A stretch of DNA of 64,000 nucleotides from Rhodococcoides kyotonense. GTDB taxonomy: Bacteria > Actinomycetota > Actinomycetes > Mycobacteriales > Mycobacteriaceae. The notes beneath the pieces were generated by a model. That model was not told the origin of the DNA and did no database searches. It saw only the letters and a list, made by a program, of their open reading frames with translations. The stretch spans positions 796,169 to 860,168 of the forward strand of contig NZ_LVHI01000012.1 of NCBI RefSeq assembly GCF_001645385.1. Direction: 5' to 3'. The translations under genes and the position numbers were made by a program. Of this stretch, positions 1 to 9,391 are shown piece after piece. How positions within the stretch are numbered: the first letter of the stretch is position 1; each line of letters opens with the position of its first letter.

Positions 1-1
1 G

Positions 2-784
2 GCGGGCAGACATCGGAAGTGGTTGGCGGCGGCGCACATTCCGCCGGAACTGGGTGGCCCCACGTACTCGACTCCGCTGGCACGTGCGATGACGCGCGCC
101 GACGGCTTCGTCGCATTGTCGAGAGGGCACTGGGATCAGGCCACCGCACACCAGGATCTCGGCGACCGCGTGTTCGTCGCACCCAACGGCGTGGTCTCCG
201 ATCGGTCTCTTCCCGCCGAGGAACCGCGACGTCCGATCGCCGACGTCCCGCACCTCGTCATGCTCTCGCGCATTCTCGAACACAAGAATCCTCACCTGCT
301 CGTCGAGGCGCTCGACGGGTTGCGTCATCTGCCGTGGGAACTGTCGATCTACGGCGACGGACCGGATCGCGAGCGGCTCGAAGCACTCACCCCGGCGGAT
401 CTGGGCGATCGAATTCGGTGGCGCGGTTGGTCTCCCGGTCCACAGCATGCGCTCGCCGACGCCGATCTTCTGTGCGTCCCCAGTTGGTCGGAGGCGTTCC
501 CGATGGTGATCCTGGAGGCGATGGCGCGTCGCATCCCGGTCGTCGCGTCGTCGGTGTGCGCGGTTCCCGACATGCTCGATCACGGCAAGGCAGGCCGCCT
601 CGTCGAACCGATCACCGTCGACGCGTGGCGTCGGACTCTGGCAGATCTACTCGGCGACACGTCGACGTGGCCTGCACTCGGTCTCGCCGGGTACGACCGT
701 ATGCGATCGGAGTACACGATCGAATCGATGGCCGACGCCTACGAGGAAGCGTTCGACGCCGTGCTGTCGGAGGGTTCTCGATGA
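2..784 (+). CDS. Glycosyltransferase family 4, 5' end outside window
   Basis: The frame is open from the first bases, so the N-terminal acceptor domain is missing and 260 residues remain. The visible part is the C-terminal GT-B nucleotide-sugar-binding domain: the strand with MLSRILEHKNPHLLVEAL, then WSEAFPMVILEAMA, which carries the EX7E pair of retaining GT4 enzymes. It should transfer a sugar from a nucleotide donor to a lipid-linked or polysaccharide acceptor at the cytoplasmic membrane face. Its stop overlaps the next start in ATGA, so the two transferases are translationally coupled. Donor and acceptor cannot be read from the sequence. Confidence 0.85.
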   Translation, partial: AGRHRKWLAAAHIPPELGGPTYSTPLARAMTRADGFVALSRGHWDQATAHQDLGDRVFVAPNGVVSDRSLPAEEPRRPIADVPHLVMLSRILEHKNPHLLVEALDGLRHLPWELSIYGDGPDRERLEALTPADLGDRIRWRGWSPGPQHALADADLLCVPSWSEAFPMVILEAMARRIPVVASSVCAVPDMLDHGKAGRLVEPITVDAWRRTLADLLGDTSTWPALGLAGYDRMRSEYTIESMADAYEEAFDAVLSEGSR

Positions 785-1872
785 AGGTACTGTGGCTGTC
801 CCCGTGGATGCGGCCGCTGGCTCGTATACACGTGGAAGCATTGCGCGCCCAGGGCGACGACGTCATGCTGGTCACCACCGACCAGCACCCGGAGTCCGAC
901 GCGGCCCGCCCGTACGAGATCGTGCTCGACGCGCGTGTCAAACAGCCGTCGAGTTGGGCGCCGTTCCTGCGTGCCCTGCGGGCCGCACGCGCATTCGCAC
1001 CCGACGTCGTCGTCACCGAGCTCGTGCGTGATCCGCGCTGGACGGCGTTCGGCGCTCTCGCCCCTCGCGTGCAGTTGATCCACGACGACCGACCGCACGA
1101 TGCGTCCGAGAATCGACCGGCCTGGGAACGTGCGATCTTCGACCGGTGGGGCGGACGCTCCGCTGCGACGATAGCGTTCAGCGACTACGTTGCCGACGCG
1201 GTACGCCACGGGCGTGTTCCGGGCGCAGGCACACCGGTCCATGTCATCCCGTTGACGAGCGACGTCGAAGACACACGCGTCTCGACTGTCGTTCCCGCGG
1301 ATGCGCGTCGGGACGTCGTTCTGCTGGGACGCATCAACTCGTACAAGAACATCGAGGTCGTGCTCGAGGCGTGGCGACGCCATGTCGGTGGACCGGGCTG
1401 GCGTGGAGACGATCTCGTCGTCATCGGCAAAGGCGAGACCGGGGTCCCGCTGCCCCCGCACACGATTCACCGCAACGAACCGTTCCGGTACGACGACGAA
1501 CTCGGCGCGATCTCGCGCGCGAAAGCATCTCTCGTGCACTACCGTCGGGCGTCGCAGAGCGGTGTTCAGGTGTTGTGCATGCAGCTCGGTGTCGCGACGA
1601 TCGTCAGCGACCAGGGCGCGCTACCCGAGTTCCAGACTCCGGGCGAACCGGTGATCGGAGTCGACGACGTGGATGCGCTCGTTGCCGAACTCGATCGGGT
1701 TGCGAACTCCGACATTGCCTTTCGATCCGGATCTGCTGCACGGAAGCACTACGACGCGCAGTTCTCCTCCGCCGTCGCCGGTGCGCGTCTACATGCGCTG
1801 CTCGCGGCGACGGCAGGTGTCGCGCCAGATCTCGTCCAGCCGCGCGTACCAGGCGTCGACGTCGAACTCTGA
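781..1872 (+). CDS. Glycosyltransferase, GT-B fold, atypical active-site motif
   Basis: 363 residues from the ATG that overlaps the upstream stop; a longer in-frame reading upstream is only open frame antisense to nothing. The N-terminus MKVLWLSPWMRPLARIHVEAL is a Rossmann-type acceptor domain and GRINSYKNIEVVLEAW is the start of the GT4-like donor domain. Where family members have E-X7-E, this protein reads SQSGVQVLCMQLG, so both glutamates appear to be absent. It may be a divergent transferase or one using a different donor geometry. Its last 84 bp overlap the convergent transferase gene on the other strand. Confidence 0.85.
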   Translation: MKVLWLSPWMRPLARIHVEALRAQGDDVMLVTTDQHPESDAARPYEIVLDARVKQPSSWAPFLRALRAARAFAPDVVVTELVRDPRWTAFGALAPRVQLIHDDRPHDASENRPAWERAIFDRWGGRSAATIAFSDYVADAVRHGRVPGAGTPVHVIPLTSDVEDTRVSTVVPADARRDVVLLGRINSYKNIEVVLEAWRRHVGGPGWRGDDLVVIGKGETGVPLPPHTIHRNEPFRYDDELGAISRAKASLVHYRRASQSGVQVLCMQLGVATIVSDQGALPEFQTPGEPVIGVDDVDALVAELDRVANSDIAFRSGSAARKHYDAQFSSAVAGARLHALLAATAGVAPDLVQPRVPGVDVEL

Positions 1873-2883
1873 TGCGGTGGCCCGCGCCCCGACGGCGATG
1901 CGGCGTCGCGCGTCACCGTCCTCGACGAGGCGTCGGATCGACTTCGCCAGTGCGGGAACGCCTCCGGGGGTCACGACGAGCGCGTCGACGTCGTCCGTGA
2001 CCACTTCGCCGACGCTACCCGCCGGGGTGCACACCGGAGCCAGGCCGTGCGACATCGCCTCGAGCAGCGCCATCGGCAGGCCTTCGCTGTAGCTCGGCAA
2101 CGCGAACACGTGCGATCGCGACAGGATGTCGGAGCACTGCTCGGGCGACATCCATCCCGCGACGGTCACCACGTCGCCGATTCCGTGACGACGCACGGCT
2201 TCTCGTACCTCGTCGACGTCACCGTCGCCGCACATCGTCACCGACGTGCGTCGTCGAACGTCCTCGGGTAGCGACGCCACCGCGTCGACCAGGTCGAACG
2301 ATCCCTTGCGCTGCCCGAGCCTTCCCAGCGTCACGATGCGTACGGTGTCCGTATCGGTCTGCGAGGCAACCACTTCCGGTAGCCGAACCGGATTGTGCAG
2401 TACCGTCACCGCACGACGGTCCAGCTCCATGCGCTCCGCGTATTCGTCGGCGAGAGCGCTACCGAGTACCAGCCACCGGTCCGCGGTCAACGCGCGTCGA
2501 ACGAAAGATCGCCCCGCCGAGGGCAATCCGTCGAACCACCCGGCGAAATCGTAGCTGTGTGCATGCACGACGACGGGAACGCCGACGCGTCGAGCCACCG
2601 CCATGGGCAAGCATTTACGAAGAACGCTGCCGCCGTGGGCGAGATGGACGTGCACCACGTCGGTACGACGACGCGCGATCGTCCACGACGCGCGCAGCAT
2701 GCCGGTCACACCGACCCACAGTTTGCGAGCTCGGGTGGAATCGACGTAGGTGGCGATGCTGATCGTCCGGACGTCCGCGGACGGATTGGCCAGCATCAGC
2801 GACACGACGGTCGCCATCCCTCCACGGCTGGTCGGTGACGATGCAGCAGGCCCGATGACCAGCACACGAAGCGATTTCTGCAC
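1789..2883 (-). CDS. Glycosyltransferase family 4
   Basis: 364 residues. LRVLVIGPAASSPTSRGGMA is the glycine-rich N-terminal loop of GT4 enzymes, and YSEGLPMALLEAMSHG carries both glutamates of the EX7E motif. It probably adds a sugar to the polysaccharide repeat made by this locus. The start is GTG at 2883 with no Shine-Dalgarno close by. A TAGACT hexamer at 2891-2896 lies 7 nt upstream, which would fit a leaderless transcript; an internal GTG at 2865 is the alternative. The 3' end runs 84 bp into the convergent gene. Confidence 0.87.
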   Translation of the reverse strand: MQKSLRVLVIGPAASSPTSRGGMATVVSLMLANPSADVRTISIATYVDSTRARKLWVGVTGMLRASWTIARRRTDVVHVHLAHGGSVLRKCLPMAVARRVGVPVVVHAHSYDFAGWFDGLPSAGRSFVRRALTADRWLVLGSALADEYAERMELDRRAVTVLHNPVRLPEVVASQTDTDTVRIVTLGRLGQRKGSFDLVDAVASLPEDVRRRTSVTMCGDGDVDEVREAVRRHGIGDVVTVAGWMSPEQCSDILSRSHVFALPSYSEGLPMALLEAMSHGLAPVCTPAGSVGEVVTDDVDALVVTPGGVPALAKSIRRLVEDGDARRRIAVGARATASEFDVDAWYARLDEIWRDTCRRREQRM

Positions 2884-2933
2884 TGTTATAGTCTAACTGG
2901 TCTTTTCCTGTCCTCCAGCTCGAGAGTCGGTTC

Positions 2934-3473
2934 ATGCCCCCATCCGCCAAGGGATCCCTCGAGCTCGGGTTCGGCTTGCTCCAGATCGGTGTTCGTCTCG
3001 CGAAAACCCGGATCAGGCAGGCCCGTCGCCCGTCCGTGCACTTCGGCGCCGTGGAGGCGGAAGCCGTCACGACGGCAGGCGTGCTCGAGCTGGTGCGGAC
3101 ACCGCCCGAGCGTCAGGCGGCCGGTCGTGGTCACATCGGCCCGCACTACCGATATTCCGTCGAGGTAGACACCGTTCCGGTCGGGTTCGTCATCGCTCTT
3201 CTCGATCACGGCACTGCGTCGGCCACCATCGTGTCGACCATCGACACAGACGATTACGACGTCGTGGCACCGGAAGCGGTTGGCTCGCTTGTCGACTCCA
3301 TTCGGCACTCCGACCCATGGCTGCGACGGGCGTCGATCGCAGTCCACCCGGACGACATCGGCTTGTCGCGCGCACTTCGTCTACGGGGATTCGCCTGCGA
3401 GGGAAGCGTTCCCGGTTACGTGGACGACGCCATGGGCACTCGTCGACACCTGTGGACCGCGATGCTCGACTGA
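2934..3473 (+). CDS. GNAT-like acetyltransferase
   Basis: 179 residues. The C-terminal half resembles a GNAT fold: strands SVEVDTVPVGFVIALL and ASATIVSTIDTD, then IAVHPDDIGLSRALRLRGF, where the helix after the dipeptide corresponds to the usual acetyl-CoA pyrophosphate loop region, and a final strand before RRHLWTAML. The classical Q/RxxGxG/A loop is not clear, so assignment rests on fold-like spacing. The first 40 residues are basic and without a family match. It reads divergently from the GT4 at 1789-2883 across a 50-bp gap, so it may modify a sugar of the same glycan, but that is only context. Confidence 0.6.
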   Translation: MPPSAKGSLELGFGLLQIGVRLAKTRIRQARRPSVHFGAVEAEAVTTAGVLELVRTPPERQAAGRGHIGPHYRYSVEVDTVPVGFVIALLDHGTASATIVSTIDTDDYDVVAPEAVGSLVDSIRHSDPWLRRASIAVHPDDIGLSRALRLRGFACEGSVPGYVDDAMGTRRHLWTAMLD

Positions 3474-3481
3474 ACACGCGG

Positions 3482-5134
3482 TCACGGAATTTCGAACGTC
3501 ACCAGTCCGTAGCCTCCGTCCATTCCACGTCCGTTCTGGGCCAGGCTCATCGGTTCGTAGTTCACGGTCGACGTCGCACCTGCCTTGTGCTCGTTCCACA
3601 CCACCGCTGCAGACACCGTGTAGAAACCCGACGACAGTCCCGAGACGTCGAATTCGACGTTCTCCTGCGCGGTGGTCGGAGCCGGAACACCACCGGTGTC
3701 GGACGACGATTGCGGTGAGGTCATGGTCCGCAGGTCGATCGCCGACGGAACGGTCTGCACCACAGCTCCGCTCGGGTCGAGCAGCCGGTACTCCACGGTC
3801 CAGTTCTCGTGGACTGCTGCGGTGCCCTTGTTGGTCCACCGGACCGTGCCCGACACCGTTCCGTCGCTGTCGGGAGCACCTGCGGTGGCGTCGGCGACGT
3901 AGCGGTACCCCGACACGACGTTCGCCCTCGACCACAGCGAATAGAGATCCCGGCTCATGGTGTCGCCGTTGAACTGGTCGGGGAATCCGCTGCTCGCCGT
4001 CATGGAGACGTGGTGGTCGATGACGTCGGAGAGCGCACGCTCGTAATACTCGGTCGACGTCATGTCGTCGGGCTTCTGACACCATTCCGTCAGCACGGGC
4101 GCCGTCGAATAGCGTTCGAGCAGAACGTCGACGATGGGATCCGAGCGTTCGACGTACTTCGAGTACTGGTTCCCGGCCCAGGTCGGTACCGGCGAGAAGA
4201 CGCCGAGGCAGTCCGAGCGAAGGCCGACGGGTTTGACGGTGCCCGCGAGCTCCGCACTGTCCCTGAGCAACTGCTTGACGATCTCTGGATTGCCTGTGGC
4301 CGTGACCATCTGGGTATTCCTGAACGCGCGAAGATTGGCGTCGACCAACCGGACCACCGTGGCTTTGGTGATGTACTGATCTCGGTACTGACTGTAGTAA
4401 CCGAGTTCCGCTTCGCTCGATTGCTCGTCGGGCGCGGGCATTCCGAGCTGATCACGCATGAACGCAACGTGATTCTCGCTGAAGTCGCCGTAGCCGGACA
4501 TCTCGAAGATCGACAGGCGTTCGTCTCGGTCGTACTTACGCCCGAGGGCAGCCAGGAGCGCCTCGAAGTTCCCGACGTAGTTGTTGTCGTTCCAGTTCGG
4601 GATGACCTGCTGCACGCCGTCGTACTCGTAGGTGGCCGTCGCACCGGGCACGGTCGTGAGCCAGTCGGGTACGCCGATGTTGACGTTGCCCTCCGGGGAC
4701 GTCTCGCAGCACGAGTCGTACGACGACACCCGCAGGCCGACGCGCATCCCCTGCGCCGCGTACGTCTCCAACGCCTCGTCTATCGCCGAGAAGTCGTACT
4801 TCGCCGATTCCGGCGCATCGGGGGGCAGCGTTCGAGGGTCGACGGGCTGGAGCGAACGCCAATCGACTCGGATGGCAGCATCTTTCGAACCCGGCCAGTC
4901 CGGATAGTGTTGCTGGCCGACGTTCGACTGCGGGAACAACCCGGTTCCGATGTTGTCGAATTGGCCGCGCAACGGATTGACGACGTCGGGGCCGTCCATC
5001 TCACGGAACACGGGATGGTCGGTCACGGGTTCGTGCGCGACCGTTCCGACCAGGGCAGTCGCCACCGCGAGTATCGGCGCGAGAATCAGCCATCGACCGC
5101 GCATTCTTCGGTCAGACAACGGCGGACGTCGCAT
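3482..5134 (-). CDS. Secreted glycoside-hydrolase-like protein (DUF4832/DUF4874 type)
   Basis: 550 residues with one N-terminal hydrophobic segment (about residues 14-31), so exported or membrane anchored. VNPLRGQFDNIG near residue 53 resembles the NPERG opening of DUF4874 proteins. Strands such as VGLRVSSYDS, SIFEMSGYGDFSENH and APVLTEWCQKP look like the barrel of GH42/DUF4832-type enzymes, with the Glu residues in FEMSG and LTEWC as candidate catalytic acids. The last 130 residues form a beta-rich accessory domain. A polysaccharide-trimming role fits the neighbouring transferases. GGAGGG lies 11 nt upstream of the ATG. Confidence 0.7.
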   Translation of the reverse strand: MRRPPLSDRRMRGRWLILAPILAVATALVGTVAHEPVTDHPVFREMDGPDVVNPLRGQFDNIGTGLFPQSNVGQQHYPDWPGSKDAAIRVDWRSLQPVDPRTLPPDAPESAKYDFSAIDEALETYAAQGMRVGLRVSSYDSCCETSPEGNVNIGVPDWLTTVPGATATYEYDGVQQVIPNWNDNNYVGNFEALLAALGRKYDRDERLSIFEMSGYGDFSENHVAFMRDQLGMPAPDEQSSEAELGYYSQYRDQYITKATVVRLVDANLRAFRNTQMVTATGNPEIVKQLLRDSAELAGTVKPVGLRSDCLGVFSPVPTWAGNQYSKYVERSDPIVDVLLERYSTAPVLTEWCQKPDDMTSTEYYERALSDVIDHHVSMTASSGFPDQFNGDTMSRDLYSLWSRANVVSGYRYVADATAGAPDSDGTVSGTVRWTNKGTAAVHENWTVEYRLLDPSGAVVQTVPSAIDLRTMTSPQSSSDTGGVPAPTTAQENVEFDVSGLSSGFYTVSAAVVWNEHKAGATSTVNYEPMSLAQNGRGMDGGYGLVTFEIP

Positions 5135-5273
5135 TCTCGTACGCCCTCCGCAGGACAGCGGGGAGCCGTGCGTCGACGGTCATGAGGCCCTTCTACCGGT
5201 ACAGAAACAGCGCACCTCGGGGGGAACGGCGCACTCTAAAAACCGATAGTACAAGAAATGTCGGTAAATTAGG

Positions 5274-5843
5274 GTGCGTGATCGAAACCGATGCTCCTCG
5301 GCCGCTGTGAAGGCCACGAGACGGGTCGTCGTCGTGTCCGCGGCCGTCGCCGTGGCAATCGCGTCGGCGGTCGGATATCCCGTCTACGTCGACCCGGTAG
5401 CCGATCGGCCTGCGCATGCCGACGCGATCGTCGTCCTCGGCGGATCGGAGGACAATCGCGACGAACTCGGCCTCGAGCTCGCGGAGGACGGGTACGCGCC
5501 CGAGCTCGTGTACTCGAATCCGTACGGTTCGGTGGACCGGCTGACCGAGATCTGTCGCGACGGTCGCAGCGATGTCACCGTCGAATGTTTCGTGCCCGAA
5601 CCGGGGACGACGCGCGGCGAGGCTCGCGAGATCCGCGATCGCGCGGGGCGCGAGGGATGGAAGTCGGTCGTCGTCGTCACGTCGACCCCGCACCTCTCGC
5701 GGGCCAGGTACATCATCGGCAAGTGCTGGGACGGCGACGTCACCTACGTGCCCAGCACCACCGACCGTTACGTGTTCGAGTGGGCGTGGGAGTACGTCTA
5801 TCAAACCGCGGGCTATGCGCGCGCCGTGCTCGAGGACTGCTGA
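5274..5843 (+). CDS. YdcF/SanA-like DUF218 membrane protein
   Basis: 189 residues with one N-terminal transmembrane segment (about residues 18-36), then a DUF218 domain: HADAIVVLGGSEDNR, PEPGTTRGEAREI and SVVVVTSTPHLSRARYI are the strand-loop motifs of the family. Relatives (ElyC, SanA) affect envelope integrity and lipid-carrier use; the enzymatic reaction of this group is not established. Start is GTG at 5274, with GTG 5307 as alternative. A paralogue of the same length lies at 12188-12757. It ends 3 bp from the convergent transferase gene. Confidence 0.78.
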   Translation: MRDRNRCSSAAVKATRRVVVVSAAVAVAIASAVGYPVYVDPVADRPAHADAIVVLGGSEDNRDELGLELAEDGYAPELVYSNPYGSVDRLTEICRDGRSDVTVECFVPEPGTTRGEAREIRDRAGREGWKSVVVVTSTPHLSRARYIIGKCWDGDVTYVPSTTDRYVFEWAWEYVYQTAGYARAVLEDC

Positions 5844-5846
5844 GCG

Positions 5847-6815
5847 CTACGCGGGATCGAGCAGCTTGCCGATGTCGGCGAGATACATGCTGCGTGTGTT
5901 CGCGCTCGCGAGGTCCCGCACCCGGCTGCGCTCCCGCTCACGCGTCACCGGGTCGTTCGTCAAACGGTCGACGGCCGCGCGCAACGCCACGGCGTCGCCG
6001 GCAGGCACGACCGCAGCCGCGAGATGCTTGTAGCCCTCGAGTCCGCGAACATCGGTGACGACGACGGGCGTCTCCAGAGTCGCGGCGCTCATGATCCGAA
6101 CGTGGCCCGCACTGACGGACCGGTCCTGTAGCGGAATGACGTAGACACTCGCCGCGGCGAGCAGGTCGGCGTGCTCCTCTTCCGACACTTCGCTGCGGAC
6201 GACGATGTCGGTGCCTGCGGCGGACCGAACGACGTCGTCGTGATCGTCCGCCGAGCAGACGATGGTCAGATTCCACGGTCGGTCGCGGGCAGCATCGATC
6301 AGGAGATTCCAGTCGCACGAGCTGCGTCCGCTGGCGAAGACACCGACGCGGTCCGCGTCCGGCGTCGGGGTCCGCGACGTCGAATCGTCGTAGAAGTAGA
6401 AGGGAACCACCGTCACGGCCACCGGGTCGAGGTTGTACTCGTCGATGTACAGCGACCGTTCCCACTGCGTCATCACCTGAATGGATCGGGCGGCCCGATG
6501 GAGTAGTCGCCGGTACAGAAACCTGACGGTCCTACCCATGAGCCCCGACTTCAACCCGGGCAGAAATTCGACGATCACGAGAGAGCGGCGGCGTAGCGCG
6601 CAGATCAGCGCGAGGACGACGATGCCTGCAGGCCGAGCCACGCCTTCGGACGTCACGACGATGCCGTTCCTGCCGGCCGCGGACAGCAGGGACAGCGCCG
6701 ACACGACCGCGCTGACGTAGCCGCCCGACGGCTGGGCCAGGATGTCCGCACCCAACGATTCGCCGTACCAGACATTGCTCACCACACGTCGGTCCTGCCC
6801 GCTGCGCTGATCCAC
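5847..6815 (-). CDS. Glycosyltransferase, GT-B-like
   Basis: 322 residues from GTG 6815, chosen because GGGAGGA lies 5 nt upstream; the frame is open to 6857 but lacks a ribosome site there. The protein has a Rossmann-like N half with a hydrophobic segment (IVVLALICAL), then VGVFASGRSSCDWNLLIDAA and LLAAASVYVIPLQDRSVSAGHVRIMSAA, the layout of a GT-B donor domain. The EX7E glutamates are not obvious. VPAGDAVALRAAVDRLTND is the usual C-terminal GT4 helix. It probably acts in the same surface polysaccharide pathway. Confidence 0.75.
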   Translation of the reverse strand: MDQRSGQDRRVVSNVWYGESLGADILAQPSGGYVSAVVSALSLLSAAGRNGIVVTSEGVARPAGIVVLALICALRRRSLVIVEFLPGLKSGLMGRTVRFLYRRLLHRAARSIQVMTQWERSLYIDEYNLDPVAVTVVPFYFYDDSTSRTPTPDADRVGVFASGRSSCDWNLLIDAARDRPWNLTIVCSADDHDDVVRSAAGTDIVVRSEVSEEEHADLLAAASVYVIPLQDRSVSAGHVRIMSAATLETPVVVTDVRGLEGYKHLAAAVVPAGDAVALRAAVDRLTNDPVTRERERSRVRDLASANTRSMYLADIGKLLDPA

Positions 6816-6885
6816 GTGAATCCTCCCGAATCGGAGTGCGCAGCACGTCGGACGCACGGCGCAGCTCTAGGACAGGAAGTATGAC

Positions 6886-8229
6886 CTAGAACCTGGGCAG
6901 CTCGAACACGGGCGGAGGCGGCAGCTGGATCTGGGGAAGCTGAATCTGCGGCAACCCCGGAATCAGCGGTGCAGGAGCGGGTGCGGGCGCAGGCGCCGGA
7001 GCGGGTTCGTCGTACTGCGGAGCCTCGTACGTCTCGACGGGTGCAGCGGGAGCGGGCGCAGCTTCCGTCGTCGCGGGAGGCGGTGCCACGGTCGTGACGG
7101 GTGTCGTGGTGGACGCCGCCGAGCTCGACGTCGACGGCACTCCGGTGACGGTGTCGGCCGTTTCCGTCGGCGCGCTGGCCGGTTCTTCCGAACCGCCGTA
7201 GCCGAGCGTGAGTCCGAGGGCTGCGACGGCAGCGAGTCCACCCGCGACCAACGCCGCGCCGCGAATCTTCCGTTTGGACGTGGCCGTGCGGTCCACCGGC
7301 TCCGGGCTGAGCCAATCGGGAGCACCGGTCAGGGCCTGTGCGGGAGCTGCCACGGTCGGCTCGGGGTTCTCGACCGGTGTCGCCAGAAGCGCAGCGCCCT
7401 TGGCCGCGACGGCTTCCGGATCCCGCGGCGTGACGACGGGCAATCCGGTCCACGACCGAAGAATGGCCTCGACCAACGGAATGCGAGCGCCGCCGCCGAT
7501 CAGGAACAGGGCGTCGACGTGCTGCGGCGAACGGCTGATGACGTCGCGCACCAAACGTGCCGAGTACTCGATCGGGACGGTCACCAGTGCCTCGAACGAT
7601 TCACGCGAGATCAGGATGACGCCACTTTCACCGGGCAGGCACACGGCACCGCTGGTGGACAGCTGTTCCTTCGCGATGCGGCAGCGGCTCGTGAACTCCT
7701 GCACACCGAGCGTGTTCTGGGGATCCACACCCTGCTTGGCGAGTTGGTTGTCACAGATCAGCCGATCGAAATCGTCTCCGCTGATGTCGATGGTGCGCTC
7801 GGCGAGCAGAACGTTGCCCGACGCCCGATCGACGACACTGACGGTCAATCCGGAGCTGCCGAGGTCGTACAGGGCGATGGTCGAGAAGTCACCGATTTCA
7901 CCGGAGGCGTCGAGATACGCGAGGGCGGCTCTGGCCTCGGGGACCAACCGATAGTTGTACAACCGCTGACGTGCCATCGCCTGCTGGATGTCGCCGAACT
8001 GCTGTTGATCGCGGTACGCGACGCCGGTGGCTTCCACCTGGCTGCCGTCGTTCTGGGAGAGCACGACGCCGATCGACTCCGCTGCCAGTTCTTCGGCGCG
8101 GTCCCAGTGCGCGTCGACGGTATCGCTCTGGAAATCCAACTCTCGGTGCCCGGACGTGTGCAGGCGCAGATCGGGCCGTGCCATTCGAACGGCACTGGAC
8201 CCGACCGATACACCGAGAACCTCAGTCAT
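6886..8229 (-). CDS. Hsp70-like ATPase with TM and Pro-rich C-terminal tail
   Basis: 447 residues starting at ATG 8229 (MTEVLGVSVGSSAVRMA). Actin-fold motifs are visible: phosphate loop 1 GVSVGSS, phosphate loop 2 LYDLGSSGLTVSV and adenosine loop LIGGGARIPLVE. There is no Hsp70 substrate-binding domain. Instead a transmembrane segment (about residues 328-346) is followed by a Thr/Ala-rich stretch and a Pro-rich repeat (APAPAPAPAP, LPQIQLPQIQLP) that should sit outside the membrane. This resembles a mycobacterial group of proline- and threonine-rich Hsp70-like proteins of unknown function. The ATPase would face the cytoplasm. Confidence 0.82.
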   Translation of the reverse strand: MTEVLGVSVGSSAVRMARPDLRLHTSGHRELDFQSDTVDAHWDRAEELAAESIGVVLSQNDGSQVEATGVAYRDQQQFGDIQQAMARQRLYNYRLVPEARAALAYLDASGEIGDFSTIALYDLGSSGLTVSVVDRASGNVLLAERTIDISGDDFDRLICDNQLAKQGVDPQNTLGVQEFTSRCRIAKEQLSTSGAVCLPGESGVILISRESFEALVTVPIEYSARLVRDVISRSPQHVDALFLIGGGARIPLVEAILRSWTGLPVVTPRDPEAVAAKGAALLATPVENPEPTVAAPAQALTGAPDWLSPEPVDRTATSKRKIRGAALVAGGLAAVAALGLTLGYGGSEEPASAPTETADTVTGVPSTSSSAASTTTPVTTVAPPPATTEAAPAPAAPVETYEAPQYDEPAPAPAPAPAPAPLIPGLPQIQLPQIQLPPPPVFELPRF

Positions 8230-8384
8230 GACCTGCCTCACTTGGTTAGCAGCGAACGGACTCGCCGACCGGTTTGGTAACGATCCCATCTCGAAGCCGT
8301 CGCTCGGGCATCACTGTAGCCTGACCGTTCTTCGAATGCGATTGCCGGATGCAGCGAGTGCAGAGGGGGCACTAGCCTGTCCCA

Positions 8385-8888
8385 GTGCATGTCCTCTTCG
8401 TTTGTACCGGGAACATCTGCCGCTCGCCGACCGCGGAACGCCTCGCGGTGGCCTACGCCGGCGAGGCGGGTGTCCAGCTGACGGCGTCGAGCGCCGGGAC
8501 CCACGGTCTGACCGGCCACGCCATGGACGAGACCGCCGCGTTGGTGCTGCGTCAGCTCGGCGGTGAACCCGACGGATTCGTCGCACGCCGTATCTCACCG
8601 CGCATCGCCGACGACGCCGACCTCATTCTGGCGATGACAGCCCGGCATCGAGACGAGGTGCTCGCGATGGCACCGAGGAAACTGCGTCGGACGTTCACTC
8701 TTCTCGAGGCAGCGTCTCTCGCCGAGCAGTCGGGAGCGCAGTCGCTCGACGACCTCGCGGCCGCACGGGCGCGACACTCGGTCGACGAGACCGACATCGC
8801 CGATCCGTACACGAGACCTCACGACGTGTACGAGAGCGTGGGGCAGCAGATAGCCGATGCACTGCCCGGAATCGTTCGTCTCCTCTGA
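8385..8888 (+). CDS. Low-molecular-weight protein tyrosine phosphatase
   Basis: 167 residues from GTG 8385. The P-loop CTGNICRS at residues 7-14 gives catalytic Cys7 and Arg13, and D140 in IADPYTRP is the general acid. This is the Wzb/Ptp class that dephosphorylates BY-kinases and so sets the phosphorylation cycle needed for polysaccharide polymerisation. The cognate kinase is plausibly the protein at 20266-21747. The gene stands alone, divergent from the Hsp70-like gene with a 155-bp gap that should hold both promoters. Confidence 0.9.
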   Translation: MHVLFVCTGNICRSPTAERLAVAYAGEAGVQLTASSAGTHGLTGHAMDETAALVLRQLGGEPDGFVARRISPRIADDADLILAMTARHRDEVLAMAPRKLRRTFTLLEAASLAEQSGAQSLDDLAAARARHSVDETDIADPYTRPHDVYESVGQQIADALPGIVRLL

Positions 8889-9006
8889 CGATCTGTCCGG
8901 TTGTACGCCGTCGCGAGCTGAGCGCACCACCGACCGCTGAGGTAACGTTCCGATATCGGTGCCGCCGACAAGGGGACGGCAACTTCGCGTGAGGGCTGAC
9001 AAGACG

Positions 9007-9375
9007 ATGCGTGACAAGGTCATCGCGACATCTGCGGTGGCAATCGCAGGACTCGCAGTAGCCGTCGGACTCGGTATCGGCGCTCTCGGAGGCGCGTTCG
9101 ACGATTCCGCCGAGCAGGTCGCGCCACCGGCATTGCGGTCCGACCTCAGTACCGCCGTGACGGCGACGCCGTCGGCCATCACCGTTCCGCCGTCACCCAC
9201 CTGGCAGGTGGCCGTGCCCACGCAGCCGCGCACGACGACCACGACGCCCCCGACCACCACCGAGGCCGCGCCGACCGGCACGGACGACACGTCGACGACG
9301 CGCAGTCCCCGCAGAACCACCGCCGATCGTTCGGAGGACGAGACGACCACCGAGACGACGACGCCCAGGCGCTGA
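9007..9375 (+). CDS. Thr/Pro-rich membrane-anchored protein, unknown function
   Basis: 122 residues from ATG 9007; the frame is open to GTG 8959, but the ATG places a normal signal-anchor at the N-terminus. One hydrophobic segment (about residues 8-30) is followed by a low-complexity region rich in Thr, Pro and Ser (runs such as TTTTTPP and TTTETTTPRR) likely to be extracytoplasmic and unstructured. No catalytic motif is visible. The composition matches the tails of neighbouring envelope proteins. Confidence 0.55.
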   Translation: MRDKVIATSAVAIAGLAVAVGLGIGALGGAFDDSAEQVAPPALRSDLSTAVTATPSAITVPPSPTWQVAVPTQPRTTTTTPPTTTEAAPTGTDDTSTTRSPRRTTADRSEDETTTETTTPRR

Positions 9376-9391
9376 GCCGCCGAGTCGCGCG

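Noticed and set aside
3809-5185. 458-codon open frame on the plus strand
   Set aside because: Antisense to the secreted glycoside-hydrolase-like gene, with Arg/Val/Asp-rich composition typical of the mirror frame in high-GC DNA.
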